Shown one piece after another: positions 21,610 through 30,730 of a DNA stretch of 64,000 bases. The stretch is from Deinococcales bacterium (GTDB lineage: Bacteria; Deinococcota; Deinococci; Deinococcales; JAAFIG01), in contig JANXTZ010000049.1 in the NCBI GenBank assembly GCA_025352125.1, positions 1-64,000 on the forward strand. The letters are read 5' to 3'. How positions within the stretch are numbered: the stretch's first letter is position 1; each line of letters begins with the position of its first letter. Below the pieces are notes generated by a model. It was given only the letters and a program-made list of their open reading frames with translations. It did not search any database and was not told the origin of the DNA. The position numbers and the translations under genes are program-made.

Positions 21610-21622
21610 ATATGGGTATAAT
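21593..21622 (+). promoter_or_regulatory. Candidate sigma70-type promoter of the TPR/BTAD gene
   Basis: TTGATG - 18 bp - TATAAT; overlaps the 5' end of the divergent 33-aa ORF and leaves about an 11-nt leader. Confidence 0.5.
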
Positions 21623-21639
21623 ATGCACGAGCCTCAATT

Positions 21640-23613
21640 ATGACATTATTAGCTGAAATTAGCTCAATCCAACGGCTTGCCCAAAATGCGTGCTATCAGG
21701 AAGGTTGGGAATTTTACCAACAACTTCCCATGCCATCAGCCTCGGATGATCGCTGGGCTGGCATTTGTCTTTGGAATTTGGGACGATTAGAAGATGCACG
21801 AACTATGTTTACTCGAGCAAAGCGGCGCGGCGATACTGGAGCTTTGGTTGGTCTTGCTTCAATTTCTCGTTTGCTGGGTTCTTTGGATGACTGTGAAGCA
21901 TATTTAGAATTGGCTTTTGATGGTTCATTAAGTCCAGATGATTGGGTTAGAGCATTGCGTGAACGTGGTGATTTGCATATGGTTCATAATCATCTAAAGG
22001 TAGCTCTGGCAGCGTATTCGGACGCTCGACTTGAGGCAGAATTATGTAATGAAGCCAAAGTATTGATCCCGATGATTGACCAATCGCTCGGTTACACACA
22101 TCACTTACTAGGAAATGATCGAAAAGCAAAAGAGCTTTTAGATCGTGCAATGTTAAGTACAAACCCCATGTTTCGAATGTATGTTCGAGTAACAAGAATA
22201 TTGGTTTATATTTATAGTGGCGATATTATTAGTGCGGAAAGTGAAATTCTTCATCAAGATTTTAAAAATATCAATAGTTCTTTAATTCAGTCACTTACAC
22301 TTTATGGTAGTGGGATTCTAAAAATTATTCAAAAAAATTGGGATGAATCACTTGTTTTATTTAATCAAAGTATTGTAGTTACCGAAACAAATGGCTTTAT
22401 CGAAACTGACTGTCTTTCTAAGCTTGGACTCTGCAAGACTTTTATTGGAATGGGGCAATTTGACAATGCTCGAGCCGCACTCAAACGAGCCGAAAACCTC
22501 AAAGTTAGCCCTGAATATATTGCAGCGCAAAACTTAACGGCAGGTGTTCTTTGGACAAATCTTGGTAAACCCGAGAAGGCACATGAATGTCTCTCAAACG
22601 CACAAACATATTTTCAAGAACACGAACTTGCTCGAGAACTTGCTTGGACTCATCTCCACTTTGCAGTATGGCATCTTAAAAACAATGATGCCGTCGCCGC
22701 CGCAAACTCGCTCGAGCTTGTTTCAGACATTGCCAATGCCCTTGGCGGTAACGCTTTCTTGATGCTCGAGTTGCGCTTAATAAGCGATATTCAAGCGCTG
22801 GCTGACATTGCCACACCTTATGGTTTAAACGCCTTAAAACCTGTGCTGGAATCAAATTTCGATGCCCAAGAAGTCACACTGCCGCTCGAGCATCGCCCAA
22901 AAGTCACCGAATACCGCATTCGGGCATTCGGGCAACCGATGCTCTTGGCAAATGGCAAACCTGTTCACCTGACTTCAACTGCCAAAACGCTCGAGCTGCT
23001 TTCGTACTTAATGCTTCACCCGATGAGCACCCTTGAGAAAATTTTGACGGACGTGTTTGAAGAATCCGAACCCAAAGCGGCACGCAATAATTTTCACCAG
23101 ATCAAACACCAATTGCCGCTGTCCTCTTACGGTTTGGAAATCACTTATGACCGTGTGACCCGCACCTATTCGCTCGAGCCTGGGGCGGCTGGTTTGGCTT
23201 GGGACTACAGTGAGATTATGCGCTACCTAAGTGTTCCCGTGGACAATGATCTCAACCTTGCACTCGATTTGTACGCCGGAGCATTCCTGCGTCACTCGAG
23301 CGCCGAATGGGTTGAGGAGGTTCGGTCTAACGTGGAATGGCTTATGGTGCGTACCGGTTTGAAAGTGGTCCAGGATTTATTTGAACGCGGCGATTTTGAT
23401 GCGTGCCGCAAAATGACCGAGCGACTGCGCAAGGTCGAACCGCTCGATTTGGGACTCAACGAGTTGTTGGTGCGTGCCACCACCGAACTCGAGGGGGCAT
23501 TGGCGGGTCGGCGCACGGTTGCCGAGGTTGAAAGAACTTTTGGTGGCTACGGCGAAGCGCTGCCGCCCACCTTAAAGCAATTGCGTGAAGAACTGAAATT
23601 GACGTTAAACTGA
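21640..23613 (+). CDS. TPR protein with C-terminal winged-helix/BTAD (SARP-like) region
   Basis: N-terminal TPR-like helices; C-terminal YRIRAFGQPMLLANGKPVHLTSTAKTLELLSYLMLHP... followed by BTAD-like DLNLALDLYAGAFLRHSSAEWVEEVRSNVEWL. Confidence 0.75.
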   Translation: MTLLAEISSIQRLAQNACYQEGWEFYQQLPMPSASDDRWAGICLWNLGRLEDARTMFTRAKRRGDTGALVGLASISRLLGSLDDCEAYLELAFDGSLSPDDWVRALRERGDLHMVHNHLKVALAAYSDARLEAELCNEAKVLIPMIDQSLGYTHHLLGNDRKAKELLDRAMLSTNPMFRMYVRVTRILVYIYSGDIISAESEILHQDFKNINSSLIQSLTLYGSGILKIIQKNWDESLVLFNQSIVVTETNGFIETDCLSKLGLCKTFIGMGQFDNARAALKRAENLKVSPEYIAAQNLTAGVLWTNLGKPEKAHECLSNAQTYFQEHELARELAWTHLHFAVWHLKNNDAVAAANSLELVSDIANALGGNAFLMLELRLISDIQALADIATPYGLNALKPVLESNFDAQEVTLPLEHRPKVTEYRIRAFGQPMLLANGKPVHLTSTAKTLELLSYLMLHPMSTLEKILTDVFEESEPKAARNNFHQIKHQLPLSSYGLEITYDRVTRTYSLEPGAAGLAWDYSEIMRYLSVPVDNDLNLALDLYAGAFLRHSSAEWVEEVRSNVEWLMVRTGLKVVQDLFERGDFDACRKMTERLRKVEPLDLGLNELLVRATTELEGALAGRRTVAEVERTFGGYGEALPPTLKQLREELKLTLN

Positions 23614-23827
23614 CGCCAGTTTGCAATAACCTGTATTTGACATTCGGGAGGTGTCAAACATCACAGATTAAAGTGTACGTATTTTTGATCGAGACTTTAC
23701 ATTTCTCGAGCTTCAATACGTTAAATTTTGCCCCTCCAATGGTCAAAAAACACAACGTGAGACTGTTCAAAATCGTATATTGAGACCCGAGATTTAACCT
23801 TTCAATCATTATCAAATAAGGTGGTTC

Positions 23828-24799
23828 ATGAACGACATTTCACTCGAGGCGTACACGGTGTTGCTCGTCTCGAACGAGTATCCCAAACTTGACGAGCACA
23901 GGTTTATGCTCCAACAAATGGGCTTGAGGGTCGCACCGATGTTCCCTGGCGCTGCCGTCGTCGGTTTTTGTGGCGAGGGACGAATTGACGCCCTGATTAT
24001 CGAGGGGCGCAATTTTGAGAGCATCGCGCTGTGCAGGTCGATCAAATCCGATCCCAATTCGGAAGTGCCAATCGTCATGTTGCTTCACGAGAAATACAAA
24101 CACCTCGAGGCGGAAGCTTACGACGTGGGCGTCGATAACGTCATGTACCTGCCGGTGGACAGCGTGGTGCTTGGGACTCGGGTGAGGCGTTTGACCCAGC
24201 AGCATCAAGCCAGCCGCCACCTCGAGGATGCCACGGGCGTTCTGGGGGCGGTTGCTCGAACCGTCGAAAAGCACGACCCATACACCAGCGGACACATCGA
24301 ACGGCTTCGGACCTTAAGCGGTCATGTGGCGCACCGTTTGGGACTCTCGAACCTCGATTTGATTGCGGTGCGTGCCGCCGGTTTGTTGCACGACATCGGT
24401 AAAATTGCTGTACCAGTGGAGATTCTGCGCAAAACCACCGAATTGACGCCAGGCGATTGGGCATACATCAAACAACACCCCAGCCACGGTGCAGACATTG
24501 TCAGCACGTTGCGTCACGGCGATTTGATCTCGCCGATGGTTCGTTCACACCATGAACGCTGGGACGGAAACGGATACCCCGACCATCTGAAAGCCGAGCA
24601 CATTCCGCTCGGTGGACGGATTATTGGTGTGGTTGACGCCTTTGATGCCATGACCACAGATCGACCTTACCGTCTGGCGCTGGACGCTCGAGAAGCCCGA
24701 AACCGTTTGTCTGTGGGGGCGGGAACGCAATTTGACCCCAGTATCGTCGAGGCGCTGCTCAGTTTGTCGCCTCGGGTTTTAGCCCCCAAGTCAAATTAA
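23828..24799 (+). CDS. HD-GYP domain protein with degenerate receiver-like N-terminus
   Basis: LLHDIGKIAVP, HHERWDGNGYPD, GGRIIGVVDAFDAMTTDRPYR. The N-terminal receiver-like fold lacks clear acidic phosphorylation residues. Confidence 0.88.
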   Translation: MNDISLEAYTVLLVSNEYPKLDEHRFMLQQMGLRVAPMFPGAAVVGFCGEGRIDALIIEGRNFESIALCRSIKSDPNSEVPIVMLLHEKYKHLEAEAYDVGVDNVMYLPVDSVVLGTRVRRLTQQHQASRHLEDATGVLGAVARTVEKHDPYTSGHIERLRTLSGHVAHRLGLSNLDLIAVRAAGLLHDIGKIAVPVEILRKTTELTPGDWAYIKQHPSHGADIVSTLRHGDLISPMVRSHHERWDGNGYPDHLKAEHIPLGGRIIGVVDAFDAMTTDRPYRLALDAREARNRLSVGAGTQFDPSIVEALLSLSPRVLAPKSN

Positions 24800-24853
24800 A
24801 CCTCAAGCAAATTCATGTTAGCCTAGGGTTCAATTCAACCTCGAGGTGAACGC

Positions 24854-25927
24854 ATGGAATACCGCAAGCTCGGCAATTCTGGTTTGGTCGTCAGCGCACT
24901 CTCCCTGGGCACAATGCAGTTCGGGCAAGCCATGAACATGGGCAAACTTGACCAGACCGCCACGACCAGCATGGTTAAATTCGCGCTCGATCACGGCATC
25001 AATTTTATTGACACCGCCGATGTCTACTCGAGGGGCGAATCTGAAACGCAACTGGGTGTGGCGCTCAAAGGCATCCGCGAAGAGATCGTGCTCGCCACCA
25101 AATTTCGCCTGCCGATGAGCGACAACATCAACCGCGCTGGGGCAACCAGGGTCAACATCATGCGCGGCGTGGAAAGCAGCCTCAAGCGCCTGCAAACCGA
25201 TTACCTCGACCTGTACCAAGTGCACGGCTGGGACTCGTACACGCCGCTCGAGGAAACCCTGAGAACCCTTGACGATCTGGTGCGGCGCGGCATGGTGCGG
25301 CACGTGGGACTCAGCAATTATCACGCCTGGCAAGCCGCCACCGCACTGGCAACCCAAAAAAGCCTCAACCTCGAACCTTTCGTGACCGCGCAACTCTATT
25401 TTTCCTTGGTCGGGCGCGACCTCGAGCACGATTGGATGTCGTTTGCCAAACACTCGGGCATGGGGATTCTGGTCTGGAGTCCACTGGCTGGCGGTTACTT
25501 GAGCGGAAAGTATTCTCGCTCGAGCGACGCGGGTAATGGCACACGATTTGCCGAGGCGGGGCAGTTTGTGCCTTTTGACTGGGATCGTGGCGAACCCGTG
25601 CTGGCAGCCTTGCGCGAGGTCGCAAGCCGTCACCATGTTTCTGTGGCTCGGGTGGCGCTGGCGTGGACGGTGCGTCAACCCAACATCTCGAGCGTGATCA
25701 TTGCCGCACGCACACATGAACAACTTGAGGACAACATCAAAGCCATCGACCTAAAACTCTCGACGGATGATTATGCGCAGTTGAACGCCGCGTCCGACCC
25801 TGGCACGCCATACCCAAAATGGATGGTCTTGCAACTCGATCAAGCCGAAGACCCACGCGCCAAAACCCTCGAGCCAGAACGGTTTATTGACGGTGCGCCC
25901 TGGGAGGATTTACGGTTCAAGAAATAA
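24854..25927 (+). CDS. Aldo/keto reductase
   Basis: MEYRKLGNSGLVVSALSLGTMQFG...FIDTADVYSRGESETQLG...YLDLYQVHGWD. Confidence 0.95.
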   Translation: MEYRKLGNSGLVVSALSLGTMQFGQAMNMGKLDQTATTSMVKFALDHGINFIDTADVYSRGESETQLGVALKGIREEIVLATKFRLPMSDNINRAGATRVNIMRGVESSLKRLQTDYLDLYQVHGWDSYTPLEETLRTLDDLVRRGMVRHVGLSNYHAWQAATALATQKSLNLEPFVTAQLYFSLVGRDLEHDWMSFAKHSGMGILVWSPLAGGYLSGKYSRSSDAGNGTRFAEAGQFVPFDWDRGEPVLAALREVASRHHVSVARVALAWTVRQPNISSVIIAARTHEQLEDNIKAIDLKLSTDDYAQLNAASDPGTPYPKWMVLQLDQAEDPRAKTLEPERFIDGAPWEDLRFKK

Positions 25928-26002
25928 CTCGCTAGAATGTGCTCTGTCGCTCATTCCATTGGGATTCTCCAGAAGCCAACGTGTGATCCGACGCCCAACT
26001 GG

Positions 26003-26040
26003 ATTCCAGCGAAACTGGCTGAAACAGGTTCGCTGGAATT
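26003..26040. terminator. Hairpin between convergent genes, probable bidirectional terminator
   Basis: ATTCCAGCGAA...TTCGCTGGAAT with an internal CTG/CAG extension. Confidence 0.55.
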
Positions 26041-26095
26041 TGGTTGTTGAAATTTGGATGGAAGCCTTATTTCAATTTGATTTGAAGTGCCTAAC

Positions 26096-26965
26096 TTATT
26101 TGATTGCGCCGTTCAAACCGTTCGGGAAGAAACCACCCTTGTTCATGGCGCTGCCCAACGTCACGATTCTCAAAACCTCATCGGTGCTGCGGCTGAACGC
26201 AATCGAATTGGCATCGGTCACAACAATATTGCTCTTGCCACCGTCATTGATGCCCTGATCTTTGCCGCCACCAACCGAGGCACGCAAGTCAGAAATCTTC
26301 TTGACAATCGTTTCGACCGTGACACCATACGGTGTCACAACATCTTTTTGAGCGTACAACTGCGTGCGAATTTCCCCAGCGTGATACGCCTCGACTGCCA
26401 AAATACCGGCGGCAGCCTCGAGGAAATCCTTGTTCGTGATCAAACGCGCCGCGCCCTTGTAGGCGGTAACGCCCACGTCCTCGAAAATGAAAGCGCCATG
26501 CAAAAAGAACAGATCGTTGGCGTAAGGATCAAATGCAGGCGTCAAGGTTGTGGCAAATGCGGCATTGGCTGCAGCAGCGAAAGCTGGTCCAATGTCAAGT
26601 TGCGGACGGGCAACCGCAGCCGTACCGAGCGCCTTGCGCAAGAATTTCACGTGGTTCTCTTCGTCAATCGCAATCTCTTCGGCGTACTGACGCACGGCAT
26701 CGCTGGCAAAATTCACCTTGCGACCACCAATTGGCGCAGGACCGCCGCCCGAATCGGCAGCGCTTAAACTGCGTCCAAACGCGGCTTGCAGGTAAAACTC
26801 AGCCTCGAGATACTCGAGGTTGAGCGCAAAGTTGAGCACGGCAACGTCAATGTCTGGCATTTCAGCCATCACTGGCAGTGCGCAGGAAGCAAGTGCTGCC
26901 CCAGCGCCAACCAGTCCAAGATTTTGTAAAGCCTGACGACGGTTCATGTTGCGATTTATGTTCAT
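26096..26965 (-). CDS. Ferritin-like domain protein with Tat-type signal
   Basis: MNINRNMNRRQALQNLGLVGAGAALASC...VLNFALNLEYLEAEFYLQAAFG...YAEEIAIDEENHVKFLRKAL; SD GGAGGAACT. Confidence 0.88.
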   Translation of the reverse strand: MNINRNMNRRQALQNLGLVGAGAALASCALPVMAEMPDIDVAVLNFALNLEYLEAEFYLQAAFGRSLSAADSGGGPAPIGGRKVNFASDAVRQYAEEIAIDEENHVKFLRKALGTAAVARPQLDIGPAFAAAANAAFATTLTPAFDPYANDLFFLHGAFIFEDVGVTAYKGAARLITNKDFLEAAAGILAVEAYHAGEIRTQLYAQKDVVTPYGVTVETIVKKISDLRASVGGGKDQGINDGGKSNIVVTDANSIAFSRSTDEVLRIVTLGSAMNKGGFFPNGLNGAIK

Positions 26966-27245
26966 AGTTCCTCCAGAAGTCGGCTGTGGCCACAGCCGGT
27001 TGAAAAGCGCTTCACAGGGATATACGAACGTCAAGTATTGATTGGATGCCATCGAACACGCCTGAAGAATTAAGCAAGGTTTATTTTGACCTCATGCGTA
27101 AGAGATGACTCGAGGTTAAGAAAACCTAAAATGGAATCGGTGTGTAGAATTTTGGATGTGACAATACGCTCGAGCCAGAATGGTTTGTGGGTGATGTTCT
27201 GTGGGGAAAATCGCGGTTTAAGAAGTCAAAACTTATTGGAGATTT

Positions 27246-27695
27246 GTGAAAATCCTTCCAGCTAAGCATTACATTGCAGCAGTCATTTTGGGTTTAATGC
27301 TGGCTTTAATGCCGTTTCTATTTTTCGCTATTTGGACATCTTCTGTTAATTTTAGTAGGAATTCGTTGCTACATCTTAGCCGTGCAGATTTGATTCTTGA
27401 TCTGTGCTGGTTCGTTCCTTTTGGTTTAATCGGTGGATTCTGGATGTTTTTTGACGGACCATTTCCGCCACGAAATTTTCAAGACTGGTTTAAAAAATCT
27501 ATTCGAGGAATATTTATTTGGGGCATTCTTCTAGGAATGTTGATTTGGAACTTACCTTTGTTGTTCCAGCAAACATTTGCGGAGGGCTTTGATTATGGAG
27601 TGATTTTGGTATTTTTCATTTCGTTACCAATGGGATTGATTATATCAATTGTACTTGGCTATTATTCGGTGATATTTGTAAAACATACTGGTTGA
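27246..27695 (+). CDS. Hypothetical membrane protein
   Basis: 149 aa with several hydrophobic segments; AT-rich and lacking CTCGAG. Confidence 0.55.
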   Translation: MKILPAKHYIAAVILGLMLALMPFLFFAIWTSSVNFSRNSLLHLSRADLILDLCWFVPFGLIGGFWMFFDGPFPPRNFQDWFKKSIRGIFIWGILLGMLIWNLPLLFQQTFAEGFDYGVILVFFISLPMGLIISIVLGYYSVIFVKHTG

Positions 27696-27735
27696 CACAA
27701 AAGGACAAATTTTGGTTCTGGCGCGATTTGAAATC

Positions 27736-29691
27736 CTAAATCACCCGATCATTCCCGCCATCTATCGGCACTTGAGCACCTGTGGTTTTGGCAAACGCAC
27801 TCCCACACATGCTGGCGGCAAGTCTCGCAACATCAAAGCTCGAGACTTCGGTCTTTAAAACATTGTTGGTTTTGTACTCACTCACGCTCAAGCCGTAACT
27901 TTTGGCGCGTCTCTCGAGAATCTCGTCCGTCCAGATTCCAGTGTCGAACACCGCGTTCGGATGCAGCACGTTGACCCGTATGCCGTCCGCGCCCCACTCG
28001 AGGGCTGCAACCCTTGCAAGTTGGGTCAGCGCGGCTTTGGAGGCACTGTAGGCTGCCGCGCCTGGTCCTGGGGCTGGCACGTTCTTGGAGGCGATCACGA
28101 CCACGCGCCCACCGTTTGGCGCAAGTTTCAAAAGCGGGTGTGCCTCGCGCATCAAGCTCAGGTTTGCATCGAGGTTCACGCGCATGGTGCGTTGCCAAGT
28201 ACTGAGGTCAAGATTTGCGATCTGTTGACTGGCTGGGAAAATGCCAGCGTTTAACACCAGCATGTCCAAGCCACCAAAACGCTGTACGGTTTGCTCGAGA
28301 GCGTCTTGCAACGCAGTTTCGAGGGTGACATCACAAATAATCCCTAGATATTCAGGATTGGTAAAAACAGTTTTCACGGCTGGGTTCAAGTCGAGTCCAA
28401 CCACTGCCGCACCGAAAGCCATAAAGATTTCGGCGCAGGCTTTGCCAATGCCCGATGCCGCGCCCGTCACCAGCATGACCTCACCTGCGAATTCTGGCAG
28501 ACTCGAGTGTGACTTGAATTTGGCTTGTTGCAACGCCCAGTATTCAAATTCAAACAGTTTTTCATCCGGTAGTGGTGTCCAGCGCTCGAGACGTTCGGCG
28601 CGTTCAATTATTTGAATGGTGTGGTCAAAAATTGCGCCAGAAGTTTGGGCGTCCTTCACGGTTTTGCCAGCCGTCAACACTCCGAGTTTCGTATCAATGA
28701 CGACTCGAGGGGCAGCATCAAGCATGGATTCCCCAGCTTTCGAGTGGGTCTCAAAATAGTTTTTGTAGGCGTCCGCGAAGGCTTGAACATCGCGCCCAAT
28801 CATCGGCTTGGGCTTGATCCAAGAGGCATGGTCTACCGTCGCCACGCCGCGCTGCGCAACATCCTCGAGATTTTTGCGCTGTGAAAAACCGTAATCATGC
28901 TCGAGTCTGGAAACGATCATGGCTCGTTTGGCAACGCTCGAGATGTCATACCGCAATTGCGCGATTTGAAGCCGTGTTGAAGCATTATTCTCGAGTTTTG
29001 GTTGTGGAATCTCCCAAGCGTTGTGTTGCTCGAGACAATCCTCCGCTCGATCCACCAATTCGATCATGCGGTCATAACTTTCTCTGGCAGTATCGCCCCA
29101 AGTGAACAGACCATGATTCAGTAAAACCATGCCAACCATTTCGCTCAAGAATTGCTGTTCATAAGCGCGTTTGCAGGCTTGTGCCAAACCAAAACCTGGC
29201 ATGACATACTTTACGACGACCACCGAATTGCCGTAAATTTCTCGCACTCGAGCTTCAGCGTTTGGTGTATTCATGATCGTGACAAGCGCATCCGCGTGCG
29301 TGTGGTCAACCCATTTGTGCGGCAGGATCGCGTGCAAAATCGTTTCGACGCTGGGGAATGGCGCGTCTGGCTCGAGCAATGCCAGTCGAAATTCGCGCAT
29401 CATTTGGGTGTCGGAAAGTGCCTCGAGGTTCGAGAGTTTTTTTAGATGTTGAAGATTGACGGGCGCAAAACTTGCTGGCGTGATGGTTTTTAACGATTCA
29501 CCACTGCCCTTCACCCAAAGCACCTCGAGCGTATCACCAAAAGTATTTTCAGTGCTCAACTTGACGGATGTATTGCCACCGCCCGCCAGCACCAAACTGC
29601 TGTCCTCACCCAACAACCGCGAAGAGTAAGCCCGAAGCTCGAGTTCGCTTTGGCATTGTGCGGCATGGGTTTCATTCCAACGGTTTTGCAT
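27736..29691 (-). CDS. Bifunctional class II aldolase / short-chain dehydrogenase (RhaD-SDR type)
   Basis: N-terminal class II aldolase (VDHTHADALVTIMNT...MVGMVLLNHGLFTWGDT), C-terminal SDR (VMLVTGAASGIGKACAEIF...AYSASKAALTQLARVAALEWG). Confidence 0.9.
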   Translation of the reverse strand: MQNRWNETHAAQCQSELELRAYSSRLLGEDSSLVLAGGGNTSVKLSTENTFGDTLEVLWVKGSGESLKTITPASFAPVNLQHLKKLSNLEALSDTQMMREFRLALLEPDAPFPSVETILHAILPHKWVDHTHADALVTIMNTPNAEARVREIYGNSVVVVKYVMPGFGLAQACKRAYEQQFLSEMVGMVLLNHGLFTWGDTARESYDRMIELVDRAEDCLEQHNAWEIPQPKLENNASTRLQIAQLRYDISSVAKRAMIVSRLEHDYGFSQRKNLEDVAQRGVATVDHASWIKPKPMIGRDVQAFADAYKNYFETHSKAGESMLDAAPRVVIDTKLGVLTAGKTVKDAQTSGAIFDHTIQIIERAERLERWTPLPDEKLFEFEYWALQQAKFKSHSSLPEFAGEVMLVTGAASGIGKACAEIFMAFGAAVVGLDLNPAVKTVFTNPEYLGIICDVTLETALQDALEQTVQRFGGLDMLVLNAGIFPASQQIANLDLSTWQRTMRVNLDANLSLMREAHPLLKLAPNGGRVVVIASKNVPAPGPGAAAYSASKAALTQLARVAALEWGADGIRVNVLHPNAVFDTGIWTDEILERRAKSYGLSVSEYKTNNVLKTEVSSFDVARLAASMCGSAFAKTTGAQVPIDGGNDRVI

Positions 29692-30730
29692 TGGCTGCTT
29701 TCAAATTCTCAAAATACGGCGCACGAATCACGCCACGGTCAGTGATGAATGCGGTCACGTATTTTGCGGGCGTGACATCAAACGCGGGATTGAAAACATT
29801 CACGCCCTCGGGTGCGGTGCGGCGCAAACCAAAACTCGAGACTTCATCCGCGTGGCGCTGCTCAATCTCGATGCTTAAGCCGTCAGGTGTGGCAAAATCG
29901 ATGGTGCTGAACGGGGCAGCGACATAAAACGCTATTTCGTGCTCTTTTGCCAGAATCGCCACGCCGTAAGTCCCAATCTTGTTGGCAAAATCGCCGTTCG
30001 CGGCGACACGATCACAGCCGACGATCACCGCGCCAATGTTCTTGTCGCGCATCACAGTGGCTGCCATGTTGTCCGTAATCACGGTCACGGGCAAACCCGC
30101 CTGTTGCAATTCCCAGGCGGTCAGGCGTGCGCCCTGCAACAACGGACGGGTTTCGTCGGCATACACGTGAATGATCTGACCTCGAGCCGCCGCCGCGTAA
30201 ATCGGTGCAAGCGCCGTGCCGATGCCAGTCGTGGCAAGGCTACCTGCGTTGCAATGCGTCAGGATGCTCGAGACGCCAGCCAGAAGCGGCACGCCGTGTT
30301 CGCCAATCAAATTAGACGTTTGTTCTTCGGAGGCTTTGATGGCGAGCGCCTGTGCCAGCACCGCATTTTTCAGGTCGCTCGCGCTCAAAAAATTCGAGGC
30401 TTGAAGGCGTTGCATCATACGGTCCAACGCCCAAAAAAGGTTGACGGCGGTGGGTCTGGAAGTTGCCAGGTAATCTCGAGTCTCAATCAGTTTCTCGAGA
30501 AATGCAGATCGAGTTGTATCTTCGGGCAGGTTTTTCACGCCCAGCCACAAGCCGAAAGCCGCCGCCACACCAATCGCGGGCGCACCGCGAACCCGCAAGA
30601 CCTTGATCGCCTCCCACATGGTCGGTGCGTCAGGAATTGTGATCATGACCCGCTCGAGCGGCAAAAGGGTTTGATCGAGCAAATATACAGTTTGGTTTTC
30701 AAAAACCACGGTGGGTTGGGCTTTGGTCAC
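29672..30730 (-). CDS. mtnA: S-methyl-5-thioribose-1-phosphate isomerase
   Basis: VRGAPAIGVAAAFGLWLG, LTHCNAGSLATTGIGTALAPIY, VYADETRPLLQGARLTAWEL. Confidence 0.94.
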   Translation of the reverse strand: MTKAQPTVVFENQTVYLLDQTLLPLERVMITIPDAPTMWEAIKVLRVRGAPAIGVAAAFGLWLGVKNLPEDTTRSAFLEKLIETRDYLATSRPTAVNLFWALDRMMQRLQASNFLSASDLKNAVLAQALAIKASEEQTSNLIGEHGVPLLAGVSSILTHCNAGSLATTGIGTALAPIYAAAARGQIIHVYADETRPLLQGARLTAWELQQAGLPVTVITDNMAATVMRDKNIGAVIVGCDRVAANGDFANKIGTYGVAILAKEHEIAFYVAAPFSTIDFATPDGLSIEIEQRHADEVSSFGLRRTAPEGVNVFNPAFDVTPAKYVTAFITDRGVIRAPYFENLKAANAKPLE

